Assembly: GCF_030611305.1 (NCBI RefSeq)
Contig: NZ_JAUWQB010000034.1
Location: forward strand, 1 to 34,201
Length of the DNA stretch: 34,201 nt
Direction of reading: 5' to 3'
DNA from: Desulfobacula sp.
GTDB lineage: Bacteria; Desulfobacterota; Desulfobacteria; Desulfobacterales; Desulfobacteraceae
Within the stretch, counting starts at the first letter, position 1. Every line of letters begins with the position of its first letter. The notes below the pieces were generated by a model that was not told where the DNA came from, searched no databases, and worked only from the letters and a program-made list of their open reading frames with translations. The position numbers were made by a program, and so were the translations under genes. This document shows positions 1 to 8,576 of this stretch, piece by piece.

Positions 1-21
1 GAGGGGCTTTCCTAACACAAT

Positions 22-67
22 GCCCCCTTCGGAGGGGGCTTCATCATACCTCCTGCTATGCAGGAGG
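22..67. repeat. Pair of adjacent GC-rich hairpins at the window edge
   Basis: Two perfect inverted repeats lie 9 nt apart. GCCCCC (22-27) pairs with GGGGGC (34-39) around TTCGGA, and CCTCCTG (49-55) pairs with CAGGAGG (61-67) around CTATG. Neither is followed by a clear T-run on either strand, so simple terminators are unlikely. Paired subterminal hairpins like these occur at the ends of HUH-type elements and in structured RNAs, but the left context is outside the window, so I cannot assign them. Confidence 0.5.
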
Positions 68-436
68 TCGGTGATTAAAAGTTGCTACTATATGAAAACT
101 ACCAAAAAAGCGTTCATGGTATCAAATGATATCAATTCAAATTTTGATAAAGTTTTAAAGATAGCAAAATCACACTGGAAAACTGAAAGGGCTGACTACT
201 GTCCATTCATCAATGCTTTACATGGCTTGAAAAATCTGTGGACTTTTCCCTATAATCTAATTTTTTTTCAAAAACAACCGGCCACAATATATAGTACCCA
301 TATTTTTTTTATATCCTTACGCAACAGTCAATTTTATTGGAGAAAAAAATCATTAATCAAAATCCTAATTTAAAAAGCTTTATTCATCGGATGTCTTGTT
401 GTAGCGTTTGAAATTGTGGATGTGGAGTTTCAATTC
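68..436. other. AT-rich stretch with no convincing gene
   Basis: The only reading frame of any length here (about 20-373, plus strand) begins inside the first hairpin. Its later half has low-complexity composition (runs of F, I, K and N) and no recognisable domain. An internal ATG at 91 has no good Shine-Dalgarno sequence. I treat the stretch as intergenic or decayed DNA. The 375-436 part contains an imperfect inverted repeat (TTTGAAATTG and CAATTCAAA) and nothing else I can name. Confidence 0.4.
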
Positions 437-466
437 AAAAAAACAGGGAGCCGGTGAAGGCTCCCT
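437..466 (-). terminator. Rho-independent terminator, minus strand
   Basis: AGGGAGCC (445-452) and GGCTCCCT (459-466) form a perfect 8-bp stem with a GGTGAA loop. Read on the minus strand the stem is followed at once by a T-rich tract (complement of the A-run at 437-443), the classic intrinsic terminator layout. No minus-strand gene lies immediately upstream of it; the nearest is the TerB-like gene about 3 kb away, on the far side of the IS91-type element. It may be the original end of that transcript, displaced by the insertion. Confidence 0.7.
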
Positions 467-475
467 GAACCGGAA

Positions 476-515
476 GATATTATGAAAGTGAAAGGGATTT
501 TCTTTTCATAATATC
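476..515. repeat. Long AT-rich inverted repeat (12-bp perfect stem)
   Basis: GATATTATGAAA (476-487) is the exact reverse complement of TTTCATAATATC (504-515), with a 16-nt loop that can itself pair GAAA with TTTC. It lies 9 nt from the minus-strand terminator hairpin. No T-run follows. It could be a protein-binding dyad, a processing hairpin or a relic of a small mobile element. Confidence 0.55.
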
Positions 516-831
516 AATTCAATATTTGCAGATTTTTTTAAACAATTCAAGTGAAAACAACAATTAATAGAGTAATGATGTGTATAAGTTTGAATCTGAT
601 TCTTCGGTGTTTTTTTGTTTGGGAAGGTCTTCGATCTCATAGAGATAATTTTTGTTCAAACTCCGGAAAAGAATTTCAGGATCTGCTAATTATATTAGTA
701 AGTGTAATCTGGAAAAATTGTCAGTGTCAATGTCCCGGGTTATATATTTGAATGGGAAGTTCTATTCTGGGAATACATAAGATGCCAGATGTAGTGGTTC
801 CCAAATTTCATCCGGACTGAGCCCTATTAAT
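516..831. other. Intergenic stretch without a recognisable gene
   Basis: A short plus-strand frame at 551-751 lacks a ribosome binding site and any family resemblance and ends in atypical sequence. I see no promoter, repeat or RNA gene that I can support. Confidence 0.4.
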
Positions 832-974
832 AAGAACTGAACCGCTTCGCGGAAGTGTGCGTCCCAACTGCTAAAATTCAATCAACATTTTCTTTTTTTC
901 AAAATAAATCTACAATACTTCCTGCGGCTTAATCATCGGCCGGTTTCATTAATTTTTATCAAGGAGGTATTACA

Positions 975-1837
975 ATGGGCCATGATCTTAGAACCCAATT
1001 TGTCAATCACATGATTCTTCATCGGCTTTCACCCTACACCATAAAAAATTATTTGGCTGCGGTTAAGAGGCTTGCAAAATTTCACAACAAATCTCCGGAT
1101 CTGATTAATAACGAACAGATCCAGGAATATCTGCTCCATCTTTTTCAAGAATGCAAATTATCCTGGGGAAGTTGCAATGTTCATTTGTCTGGGCTTTCTT
1201 ATTTTTATAAAAATATTCTGCAATGGGATGAGACTAATTTTAAATTACCCCCAAGACCAAGAATCAAAAAGATTCCAAATATTTTGAGTATTGAAGAAGT
1301 GAAAAAATTGTTTGAATCTACAGCCAACCTTAAACACAGAACCTTACTTAAAACGGTATACAGTGCAGGCCTTAGAATCAGTGAGGTTGTAAGACTTGAA
1401 CCCAGACATATTGAAAGTGACCCTTCAAGAATGATGATCAGGATAGAACAAGGCAAAGGCAAAAAAGATCGTTATACAGTCTTATCCAGTCATTTGCTTG
1501 ATGAACTCAGAGTATATTGGCAAAAATATAAACCCGGCAAATGGATTTTCCCCGGTTATGATAAAGAAAAACACATTGGCTATTCAGGGGCCAGCTCAGC
1601 TTATGACATCGCAAAAAAAAAGCCTGCATAAAAAGAGGGCGAGGGATACACACTCTCAGGCATAGCTTTGCAACTCACCTCCTTACCCAGGGAACAGATC
1701 TTTACACCATCAAACGACTCCTTGGGCATTCTTCCATAAAAACCACCCTCATTTATCTTCACCTGGTACAAGAAAGAGTAACAGAACTTAAAAGCCCTCT
1801 TGACTGTATGTATGGGGATCAGGAGGGGAAAGAATGA
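975..1837 (+). pseudogene. IS91-associated tyrosine recombinase, interrupted by a -1 frameshift at an A9 tract
   Basis: The start at 975 has a strong AAGGAGG site. The first frame (975-1631) encodes a SAM-like core-binding domain and the beginning of the catalytic domain, with the first catalytic Arg in AGLRISEVVRL and the Lys hairpin GKGKKDR. It then stops at TAA (1629-1631). The continuation lies in the -1 frame from the A9 tract (1613-1621) and reads [21 protein letters not shown], then [13 protein letters not shown], supplying the HxxR box, the GH and the Tyr nucleophile, up to TGA at 1835-1837. The slip point reads A-AAA-AAG, a classic -1 frameshift heptamer in transposons. The gene could therefore be functional through programmed frameshifting or polymerase slippage, or could simply have lost one A. 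Its stop overlaps the transposase start (ATGA, 1834-1837). The role would be an accessory recombinase of the element. Confidence 0.8.
1613..1622 (+). promoter_or_regulatory. Candidate -1 slippery site (A9G)
   Basis: Nine consecutive A residues followed by G lie exactly at the junction where the recombinase frame must change by -1. The codons GCA-AAA-AAA-AAG contain A-AAA-AAG. Slipping by -1 produces an uninterrupted catalytic domain. The same change would be produced by restoring one A to the tract, so the sequence alone does not distinguish a programmed site from a mutation. Confidence 0.5.
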
Positions 1838-3006
1838 AAAACAAACATGAAGTTGGAGATATTTTTCGTCTTTACGGCAAGGAATACCAGAAACAAACGA
1901 ATCTGCCTTACAAAAAACTTAAGGTCATGCACAAGATTAAGATTTGCCGTACTGCTCAACTTGGGGGTCATGTTGAACAGTGTGACCATTGCAGTTTTGA
2001 ACGAATTGCCTATAACTCCTGCAGGGACAGGCACTGCCCCAAATGCCAGACCATGGTGAAAGAAAAATGGCTCAATGATCGAAAGGCAGATTTGCTGCCC
2101 TGCAATTATTTTCATATGGTCTTTACCATACCCCATGAGCTTAATCCCATCAGATTGCTTAATCCAAAAATCATGTTGAGTTATCTTTTTGCTGCTGTCA
2201 GTCAGACATTGCAGGTGTTTGCACGTGATCCGCAGTGGAAGGTCCAAGGGCAACTTGGGTTTATTAGTGTTCTTCACACCTGGTCGCAAAAGCTTACAGA
2301 TCATTTTCATATTCATTGCCTTGTTGCAGGAGGCGCTCTCTCCTTTGATAAAAACCGATGGAATCCTTCAAAAAAATCGTTTCTGTTCAGGGCGCAGTCT
2401 CTGTCAAAAGAGTTCAAGAAACGATATCTTGGGCTTTTAAAAAAAGCATATTTGAATAATGAACTGTCTTTAGAAGGCAAAATGGCAAAATATAAGTCTA
2501 AGCAGGAATTCACAAGTTTTGTTCAGTCACTTTTTATGGTGAAATGGAACACCTATGCCAAACGTCCTTTTGCCGGTCCTGAACAGGTGCTTGAGTATCT
2601 TGGTCGATATACACATCGGGTGGCCATATCAAACAACCGGATCAAATCCATTGATAATGGCCAGGTATGTTTTGAATACAGGGACAGGGCTGACAATAAT
2701 ACATCCAAAACAATGACAGTATCTGCTCATGAGTTTATCCGCAGGTTCCTGCTTCATGTGCTCCCGCATAATTTTATGAAAATTCGGTATTTTGGATTTT
2801 TATCACACAGGAATAAAAAGCAAGCGATCAAGCTTATCCGAAAGCTGATTGATCCTGATGCCAAAATACCTCAGAAAACAGAAGAGACATATCTTGAGAT
2901 GATGCACAGATTGACCGGCCATGATCTTTTATGTTGCCCCAAGTGCAAAGAAGGGAAAATGACGATCATTAAAAAATTACCAAATCAGTTTTTAAATTCT
3001 TCCTGA
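1834..3006 (+). CDS. IS91-family Y2 HUH transposase
   Basis: This 390-residue protein has the full IS91/Y2 transposase layout. An N-terminal zinc-binding region has CDHC (C50/C53) and CRDRHCPKC (C63, C68, C71). The metal-binding HUH core is HFHIH (157-161). The two catalytic tyrosines sit in YLGRY (Y255 and Y259), four residues apart as in the Y2 class. A further CPKC motif is near the C-terminus. Such enzymes nick single strands and move the element by a rolling-circle-like route. The start overlaps the recombinase stop by ATGA, indicating translational coupling. The reading frame is intact from start to stop, so the transposase itself may be active. Family assignment is secure; activity is not shown. 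Confidence 0.92.
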   Translation: MKNKHEVGDIFRLYGKEYQKQTNLPYKKLKVMHKIKICRTAQLGGHVEQCDHCSFERIAYNSCRDRHCPKCQTMVKEKWLNDRKADLLPCNYFHMVFTIPHELNPIRLLNPKIMLSYLFAAVSQTLQVFARDPQWKVQGQLGFISVLHTWSQKLTDHFHIHCLVAGGALSFDKNRWNPSKKSFLFRAQSLSKEFKKRYLGLLKKAYLNNELSLEGKMAKYKSKQEFTSFVQSLFMVKWNTYAKRPFAGPEQVLEYLGRYTHRVAISNNRIKSIDNGQVCFEYRDRADNNTSKTMTVSAHEFIRRFLLHVLPHNFMKIRYFGFLSHRNKKQAIKLIRKLIDPDAKIPQKTEETYLEMMHRLTGHDLLCCPKCKEGKMTIIKKLPNQFLNSS

Positions 3007-3444
3007 TAACGATTTTAATGGGAGTGCAAGACAGCAAGGATCGTCACATTAGCGATACCGGATAGTTATGTCTAAAACAAAAAATGGGATACAATCAAAT
3101 GAAATATATACATTTTGAGATGGGTATTTTTTACATAAAAGAATGGAAATATCACTTTTTCCAAAATAAAAGTTTGTTGTTAAAAAATAATTTTGGATTA
3201 ATGAATCAAAAGCAAATTATATAATCCCCATAGCCCCACCTAAATAATTCAGTTCACACATTTTATCAATCATTGAAAAATGTTATTGCTATTTTGAAAT
3301 CTTAGGCAATGATAGATAAAACGCTCTTCTATAAACCAAGCTTTTCAGGGAGGGAAAAATCCTGAACACTATCCCTGTAAGTCCGCACTTAGAAAGGCCA
3401 TGCGGGCGGAGGGTTTACAATGTTCTCTCATGAGATAAAAAAGT
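3007..3444. other. Long noncoding right flank of the IS91-type element
   Basis: About 440 nt without a gene. The first 300 nt are AT-rich and featureless. The last 80 nt hold two short hairpins (3344-3366 and 3383-3405) just before GTTC at 3422, a plausible replication-origin end of the element. The TCTCATGAGA palindrome that follows (about 3424-3433) lacks a T-run and is not a convincing terminator for the TerB-like gene. Confidence 0.45.
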
Positions 3445-3900
3445 TCATGAAAGCTGTTTTCTTGCCCGCAGTTTGGCGTTGATCAAGTCGTTATGGCTTA
3501 AGCGAAGAAGGTTTGCAAGTTTGTGGGCAAAGTGGTCCTCATGCGCTTCAAGGTGATCGTCCAGTAAAATGATGCGCCAGACAGATTCCATCAGGTCGAT
3601 CTTTTGCTTTTCGGAAAAATTTTCGTTAATAAAGCGAGTATAACGAAAAAGGTCCACATACTCTCTGTGTTCTTTATCACTGTCAGAGAGCAGGGTATCA
3701 ATTTCCTGCCTGGATATCCCAAAATTTGTCACAAGTGTTGCAACAAGATGCTCTTTTTCTTCCCCACTGCACTCACCATCTGCATAGGCTGCCTCAAGCA
3801 GCAGTACTGTCAACGCCAAATGGGCGTTTAGAATATCCTGGTCTCTGGTCTCTGCTTTACCATTGTCACTGCCAATAATTTTTTTTATTAAATCAAACAT
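3445..3900 (-). CDS. TerB-like (tellurite-resistance TerB family) protein
   Basis: An all-helical soluble protein of about 151 residues resembling the TerB/DUF533 group. The core has LLLEAAYADGECSGEEKEHL, with the conserved ADGE acidic motif typical of the metal-binding TerB helix pair, followed by ENFSEKQKIDLMESVWRI and a second acidic helix. I chose the ATG at 3900 (MFDLIKKIIG) because family members usually begin this way. An upstream in-frame ATG at 4005 overlaps the RecC stop by ATGA and would add 35 atypical residues, so coupling from that start is possible. The gene directly follows recC and probably shares its transcript. The function of single TerB-like proteins is poorly defined; stress or membrane association is suggested for the family. 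Confidence 0.7.
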   Translation of the reverse strand: MFDLIKKIIGSDNGKAETRDQDILNAHLALTVLLLEAAYADGECSGEEKEHLVATLVTNFGISRQEIDTLLSDSDKEHREYVDLFRYTRFINENFSEKQKIDLMESVWRIILLDDHLEAHEDHFAHKLANLLRLSHNDLINAKLRARKQLS

Positions 3901-4001
3901 CTTTCTGTGATATCCTTTTTTTATCCTGAACACAGCCAGGGTGTGATTGACAAGTTTTTTTCTGCCGGTATAAGGCCATAGAAACAACGGGTACCAAGGC
4001 T

Positions 4002-7000
4002 TCATGATATTGTTTTCAGATTTTCCAGCAAGGGTTTATACACGGTTATAGCATTATGGACAAACCCTGAGGAAAAAAGTGCATCAACATTTTCAAAAGG
4101 GTCATTGTTTTCAACACAAATAGATACATACCTGTTTTCTTTTTCCCCGGTTTGATAATACCCGCCATACCAGCTGGTCATCGATTTATTCATGGCCTTA
4201 TAAATCAAATCCCTGCCAGGCTCTGACAGGTCGGGCTCTGACAGGTCAAGTTCAAGATTTTCCTTTGCTATGGCTTGAACAAATTGCCAGGATGTTTCGC
4301 AGAAAAAATAAAAAGGCTGCTCTCCCCCTTTCTCATAAATTTGAGTCAACTCCTTGAAATATTTGAGTGCATCTGCTCCCAAAGCAGGGAATGAACAGGT
4401 TAGCACAGGCTTTTTTCCTTTAGGATCCCGCCCGATAAGAATGGTTTTTTTGGGATACCCGGAAGGAACACTGATATTTAAAAACAAATGCCTGATCCAG
4501 CCTGAAAGCAGTCTTGCGCTATTGAGCTTTCCATAAGTCACGAAATATACCCCGTCCTCCCTGATGTCGGAGAAATTTGCAGAAACTATCAAGCCGTCTA
4601 TATTTACTTCTCTTACAACAGGGGGTAATTGTTTTTTGTTTGCAATGGTCTTGGCAGCATTGATTACAGGGCTTGCAATGTTTGCCATTTTTTCATATTC
4701 AAATTTGCCTTTCTCTCCAAAGGGAAGGCTGCCCATGGCTTTGATAATTGTATAAAAATCTCTTTCCTCCAGAGAGTTAGAGTTTTTTTCAACCAGGAAA
4801 CTTCCCAGGGTATATTGATCCAGCCCGGATATGGAGAAGACTTCCCTGTCATAGGTCTTTTCTTCCATGTCAGGCAGTTTTATGCTCAATTCTTCTTTCA
4901 TGTAACTTTGAACAGGATTTTTGAAAAAACGAATCATTTCATCAAGATCAAGGTTTGACGGCGGGTCTTTTGATTCTTTTCCTGCCGAGGCTTGAATAAA
5001 TACAGACTTTTCAGGCCTGTCCTTTTCAGGCCTGATTGGGGAAAGCGCCTTTGCAATATTGCAATTGTCCTTTGAAAAAGATAAAAATTCATTATTTTGA
5101 TTGAAATATTCTTCATTAAAGGGATGGAGCGGATGGAAAAAATGATGGCCGACCCCTTCTTGAAAAATAAAACTTTGATCCATGGTGTCCAAAAGCTCGC
5201 TTACGACCCCTGCACAGGGAATCTTTGAGTTATCCTGTATGCTCATCCCCGTATAGGTGATAATAAACTTTGACCTTACTGACAACAGAGTCTCAAGAAA
5301 CAGGTACCTGTCCTCATCCCTCTCTGATTTATCACCGGCCCTTGGGTATTTTTTTATCAGGTTGAATCCCGGGCTGAAGGCCTGCCGGGGAAAGGATTTT
5401 TCATCCATCCCCATCAGAACGACAATCTTGAAGGGAATGCTGCGCATGGGCATGACATTGCAAAATGTGATGTTCCCTGCCAGAAAATTTCCCTGGGAAA
5501 TATTGAATTCAAGCTTCTGCTCAATGACCGAAAAAATCATATCAAATGTGACTGTTTCATCAAATCCTGCCTTTTCAGCATCTTCTTTGAGCTGATCTAT
5601 GGTCTGGATCAGAAAAGTAAGGTCTTCCCCATTTTTAAAATTTCGATCCATTAGGAAAACAGATATTTTCTTCAACGCCTCACACCATCTCTCAATTGTT
5701 TTTTGACCGGTAAGGGTTTCAAGACATGAAAACAGGGTATGACAAAAGGCTGCTAATTTGCCCAACACCTCAAGATCAAGCCCTTCAAAAGACTGACATG
5801 GCAGGATATCCTGTACCGGCACATCTTGATTTTCCGGCATGGCCATGCCCATAAAAAGCCGCTGCAATCCGAACTGCCAGGTGTTTTCTTCAAAGGGCGG
5901 CAACCCCAAGGTTTCTCTATGCCCGGCATCCCTGCCCCAGAAAATTTTGGCATCCTCAACCATTTTTTCGATCATGCTGATCTCGTCAAATGTGATGTTA
6001 AACTTTTTAGCAATGGATTCAGACAATAAAAGATCGAGCACATAACTTTGCTCAAGCCTGGAGTCCTTAAGTGCCAATATCTTTAAGAAAGCATCCAGCG
6101 GCTCTGATTCAGATCTTTTCCTGCGGTCACTGATGGAGAATGGCAAAGGCGTTTCCAAAGAAAAAACAGATTCGATAAATGGCGCATATGCTTCAATATC
6201 CGGCATCATCACAATGATGTCATGGGGGGCAAGATCAGGGTCTTTTTCAAACTCGTTTAACAAAAGATCTTTTAACACCTGGGCTTCCCTCATAGGAGAA
6301 TGACAGGCATGAACACAAATGGATGTGTCAGATGCAGCAATGGTGACAGGAGCGTCCCGGCATCCTTCTTTTCGATGGATAAGATTTAATATATCTGACT
6401 GGAGAACTGCAAGCATGGTATTGAATTCACCTGATTCCTTTGGGGGGTCGGCAAACAGATCATCAAACGGTTCATGGTAATTAAACGCTTCAAGGCAGGA
6501 GTGAAACCCTTTTCCCGAAATTCCCAGAGACGACAGCAGCGGATTTGTCATTTCATAGTATAATAGCTCGGGGTCTGTCGATGTGTCTTCCCTTAAGGCC
6601 ATTCTTCCTATCTGTCTTTCTGATTTGATATCAAAAAAGAACTGGTTGGACGGAGTAAGGAGGAACAGGTTTATATCCATTATTTCAGACACCTTTTCAA
6701 ACACCTGTAAAAACAGTTCGGGCAGTGCTGATATGCCAAAAAGTGACATCCGTGGCGGAAGATTATCTGTGCTGATAGTTTTTGAAGAAAACTTTTCCAG
6801 GAAGAGACGGGCCTTAAAGGATATGTGATTTTGGGGGTCTTTTGATACAACCTGATTCCAGAGTTTTGCCTGCCATCGGACAACAGGATCTTTGAAGGTT
6901 TCATGGGATTGATATTTTTGCCAGTCAATGAGCATGTGAGGCCGGTAAACCTGGTAATCGTCAAACACTTTTGCAATCTTCATGGAGAGCTGACAAAGCT

Positions 7001-7364
7001 TTTTACCTGTTTCATCTTCCTTAATATAGTTTTCAACACTTGATGACTCTTTTTGCGACCTGTTCTCATTAAGCAGCTTCATGACGGACCAGAAAAGAAA
7101 ATCTTCATTCAAACTATCCTGCTGATCTTCCAGAGGTTTGAAACTTGTGAGAATTTGATCCACCATCTGCCTTGGAAAAAGAAAATGCATATTTGCACAG
7201 ACACCAAAGTTTTGAGCCATCTGAATTGCGATCCACTGTTTCATCCCCCTGGACTGGATACCGATCCATTCAGGCATCATTGGATTATCCGGCACATGGC
7301 TTAAAACAGATGCCAGCGCATCCATCAGGTTTTCCATTTTATTGCTTTTAAAGATATTAAACAA
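4002..7364 (-). CDS. recC: Exodeoxyribonuclease V gamma subunit (RecC homologue)
   Basis: A 1120-residue protein matching RecC in length and motifs. RecC recognises Chi and splits DNA strands in the RecBCD recombination nuclease. The N-terminus FNIFKSNKMENLMDAL, then GIQSRGMKQWIAIQMAQ and CANMHFLFP, match the RecC amino-terminal helicase-like domain. The central VVLMGMDEKSFPR and RDEDRYLFLETLLS are the most conserved RecC blocks. The start is a TTG at 7364, chosen because AAGGA lies 7 nt upstream and the encoded residues align with the family start. Neither recB nor recD is visible; in relatives they usually neighbour recC. Downstream here are only the TerB-like gene and the IS91-type element. 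The gap to the upstream kinase gene is 72 nt and shows no terminator. Confidence 0.88.
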   Translation of the reverse strand: MFNIFKSNKMENLMDALASVLSHVPDNPMMPEWIGIQSRGMKQWIAIQMAQNFGVCANMHFLFPRQMVDQILTSFKPLEDQQDSLNEDFLFWSVMKLLNENRSQKESSSVENYIKEDETGKKLCQLSMKIAKVFDDYQVYRPHMLIDWQKYQSHETFKDPVVRWQAKLWNQVVSKDPQNHISFKARLFLEKFSSKTISTDNLPPRMSLFGISALPELFLQVFEKVSEIMDINLFLLTPSNQFFFDIKSERQIGRMALREDTSTDPELLYYEMTNPLLSSLGISGKGFHSCLEAFNYHEPFDDLFADPPKESGEFNTMLAVLQSDILNLIHRKEGCRDAPVTIAASDTSICVHACHSPMREAQVLKDLLLNEFEKDPDLAPHDIIVMMPDIEAYAPFIESVFSLETPLPFSISDRRKRSESEPLDAFLKILALKDSRLEQSYVLDLLLSESIAKKFNITFDEISMIEKMVEDAKIFWGRDAGHRETLGLPPFEENTWQFGLQRLFMGMAMPENQDVPVQDILPCQSFEGLDLEVLGKLAAFCHTLFSCLETLTGQKTIERWCEALKKISVFLMDRNFKNGEDLTFLIQTIDQLKEDAEKAGFDETVTFDMIFSVIEQKLEFNISQGNFLAGNITFCNVMPMRSIPFKIVVLMGMDEKSFPRQAFSPGFNLIKKYPRAGDKSERDEDRYLFLETLLSVRSKFIITYTGMSIQDNSKIPCAGVVSELLDTMDQSFIFQEGVGHHFFHPLHPFNEEYFNQNNEFLSFSKDNCNIAKALSPIRPEKDRPEKSVFIQASAGKESKDPPSNLDLDEMIRFFKNPVQSYMKEELSIKLPDMEEKTYDREVFSISGLDQYTLGSFLVEKNSNSLEERDFYTIIKAMGSLPFGEKGKFEYEKMANIASPVINAAKTIANKKQLPPVVREVNIDGLIVSANFSDIREDGVYFVTYGKLNSARLLSGWIRHLFLNISVPSGYPKKTILIGRDPKGKKPVLTCSFPALGADALKYFKELTQIYEKGGEQPFYFFCETSWQFVQAIAKENLELDLSEPDLSEPGRDLIYKAMNKSMTSWYGGYYQTGEKENRYVSICVENNDPFENVDALFSSGFVHNAITVYKPLLENLKTIS

Positions 7365-7436
7365 AACATAATCCTTATTTTCACAGGTTTTGTCACACTA
7401 TCAAACCCTGCGACAGCAATCAAACGCATTTATTTT

Positions 7437-8570
7437 CTACTTGGGTTCATCCGGCAGGATAATTTTAAAACCGGTCTCTTTTCCTTTTATGGACGTCACA
7501 TGAATTGATCCGCCATGCTGGTTGATAATAGAGTTAGAAATATAAAGCCCGAATCCGGTTCCTTTCGTACTTTTTGAAGAAAAAAACAGGTTGAATATTT
7601 TTTCTTTTGTTTGACTGTCCATGCCACAGCCATTGTCTTGGATCAAAATCTCCAATTGATCTTTTTGTCTTGAAATTTCAAATATAATTTCATGATCTTT
7701 CTTTTGGGTATCCGCCAGGCAAGCGTCAATGGCATTATCCAGGATATTGATCAGGGCCGCCAGCATAAATTCTTTATCAAAATACATGGTTTGAGGAAAA
7801 TTAATTTTAGTACATATAAAAACAATTTTTGTTCCTTTTAATTTTAACTCAATTATTTCTTTAATCTGTTCAATAAAGATTTTTGTATCAATAGCGGTCC
7901 TATTCAGTTTTCTTTCCTTGGAATACAATAAAATATCCAAGATCATCTTCTTTATCCGGTCAACTGCCTGCTCAAGCAAGTCAAAGCCTTCTTCAATTGT
8001 TTCATCATCTTTGCTTTTCACCCCGGATCGTGCCACATAAATACCACCGTCAAGACTGGTTAAAAGCCCTTTGATATTGTGTGAAATGGTTCCGATCATC
8101 AGTCCTAAGGATGACAGATGGTCTGCCAGTTTTGATTTTTCAAGAATGAGCAGTTCAAGTTTTTGAGTGTATTCCAAAAGCTTTTGTTGTGCCACGATTT
8201 TTTCAATCGCTTTTTCAATGGCAATTTCAAGAATATCCACATTAACGGGCTTGGTGATAAAATCCATGGCCTCATATTTGAGACTTCGAATGGTCAAATG
8301 CATATCCCCGTGCCCTGTGATCATCAAAACTTCTGTTGCCGGGCTTTCGCGTTTAATCTGTCTTAATAATTCAATACCGTCCATAACCGGCATTTTAATA
8401 TCAGTAATCACAATATCCGGTCTTTTCAATTTGAACAGTTCAAAGGCCTTTTTACCATTTTCAGCAAGAAATACGGTATATCCGATATCTTTTAATGCAA
8501 TCTCAAGAACGTCCCGGATATCTTCTTCATCATCGACAATTAATATGGATATTTGGTCTTTATTAATCAT
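7437..8570 (-). CDS. Receiver-histidine kinase (REC-HisKA-HATPase)
   Basis: A soluble 377-residue signalling protein. The N-terminal receiver domain (about 8-120) has the acidic pair in VDDEE, phospho-acceptor D57 in ITDIKMP, T in MITGHGD and K in ITKPV. A short coiled coil (about 125-155) leads to a kinase core with His164 in TISHNIKGLL, N-box NILDNAIDAC, G1 DNGCGM and G2 GTGFGLYIS. His164 is followed by Asn instead of the usual Glu/Asp, so the H-box is atypical. Receiver-first kinases of this type can pass phosphate in either direction. It is the last signalling gene of the Hdr operon, 6 nt downstream of the membrane kinase, which makes that kinase its likely partner. The start has a GAGGGG site. 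Confidence 0.88.
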   Translation of the reverse strand: MINKDQISILIVDDEEDIRDVLEIALKDIGYTVFLAENGKKAFELFKLKRPDIVITDIKMPVMDGIELLRQIKRESPATEVLMITGHGDMHLTIRSLKYEAMDFITKPVNVDILEIAIEKAIEKIVAQQKLLEYTQKLELLILEKSKLADHLSSLGLMIGTISHNIKGLLTSLDGGIYVARSGVKSKDDETIEEGFDLLEQAVDRIKKMILDILLYSKERKLNRTAIDTKIFIEQIKEIIELKLKGTKIVFICTKINFPQTMYFDKEFMLAALINILDNAIDACLADTQKKDHEIIFEISRQKDQLEILIQDNGCGMDSQTKEKIFNLFFSSKSTKGTGFGLYISNSIINQHGGSIHVTSIKGKETGFKIILPDEPK

Positions 8571-8576
8571 AACCCC

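Larger units (their letters stand above)
832..3421 (+). mobile_element. IS91-family element (recombinase plus Y2 transposase), ends approximate
   Basis: The element contains a phage-type integrase gene coupled by ATGA to an IS91-type HUH transposase, an arrangement known for part of the IS91 family. The right boundary is placed where GTTC (3422-3425) follows a structured segment; GTTC is the complement of GAAC, one of the known IS91 target tetranucleotides. That segment includes TTCAGG/CCTGAA (3344-3349 and 3361-3366) and CCGCA/TGCGG (3383-3387 and 3401-3405). The left boundary is guessed near a GAAC and the CCGC-TTC-GCGG hairpin (842-852). No terminal inverted repeats or target duplication are expected for this family. 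The ends are inferred, not proven. Confidence 0.6.

Noticed and set aside
20-373. Plus-strand reading frame of 117 codons at the window edge
   Set aside because: It begins inside a hairpin, lacks a ribosome binding site, has low-complexity composition in its second half and matches no family I recognise.
400-437. Repeat-like stretch resembling a CRISPR repeat (TTTGAAATTG ... CAATTCAAA)
   Set aside because: Only one copy is present, with no spacers or cas genes.
551-751. Plus-strand frame of 66 codons
   Set aside because: No ribosome site, no domain, and a composition typical of intergenic DNA.
3445-3900. Tellurite-resistance operon
   Set aside because: Only a single TerB-like protein is present, with no terA, terC, terD or terZ. 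It sits behind recC.
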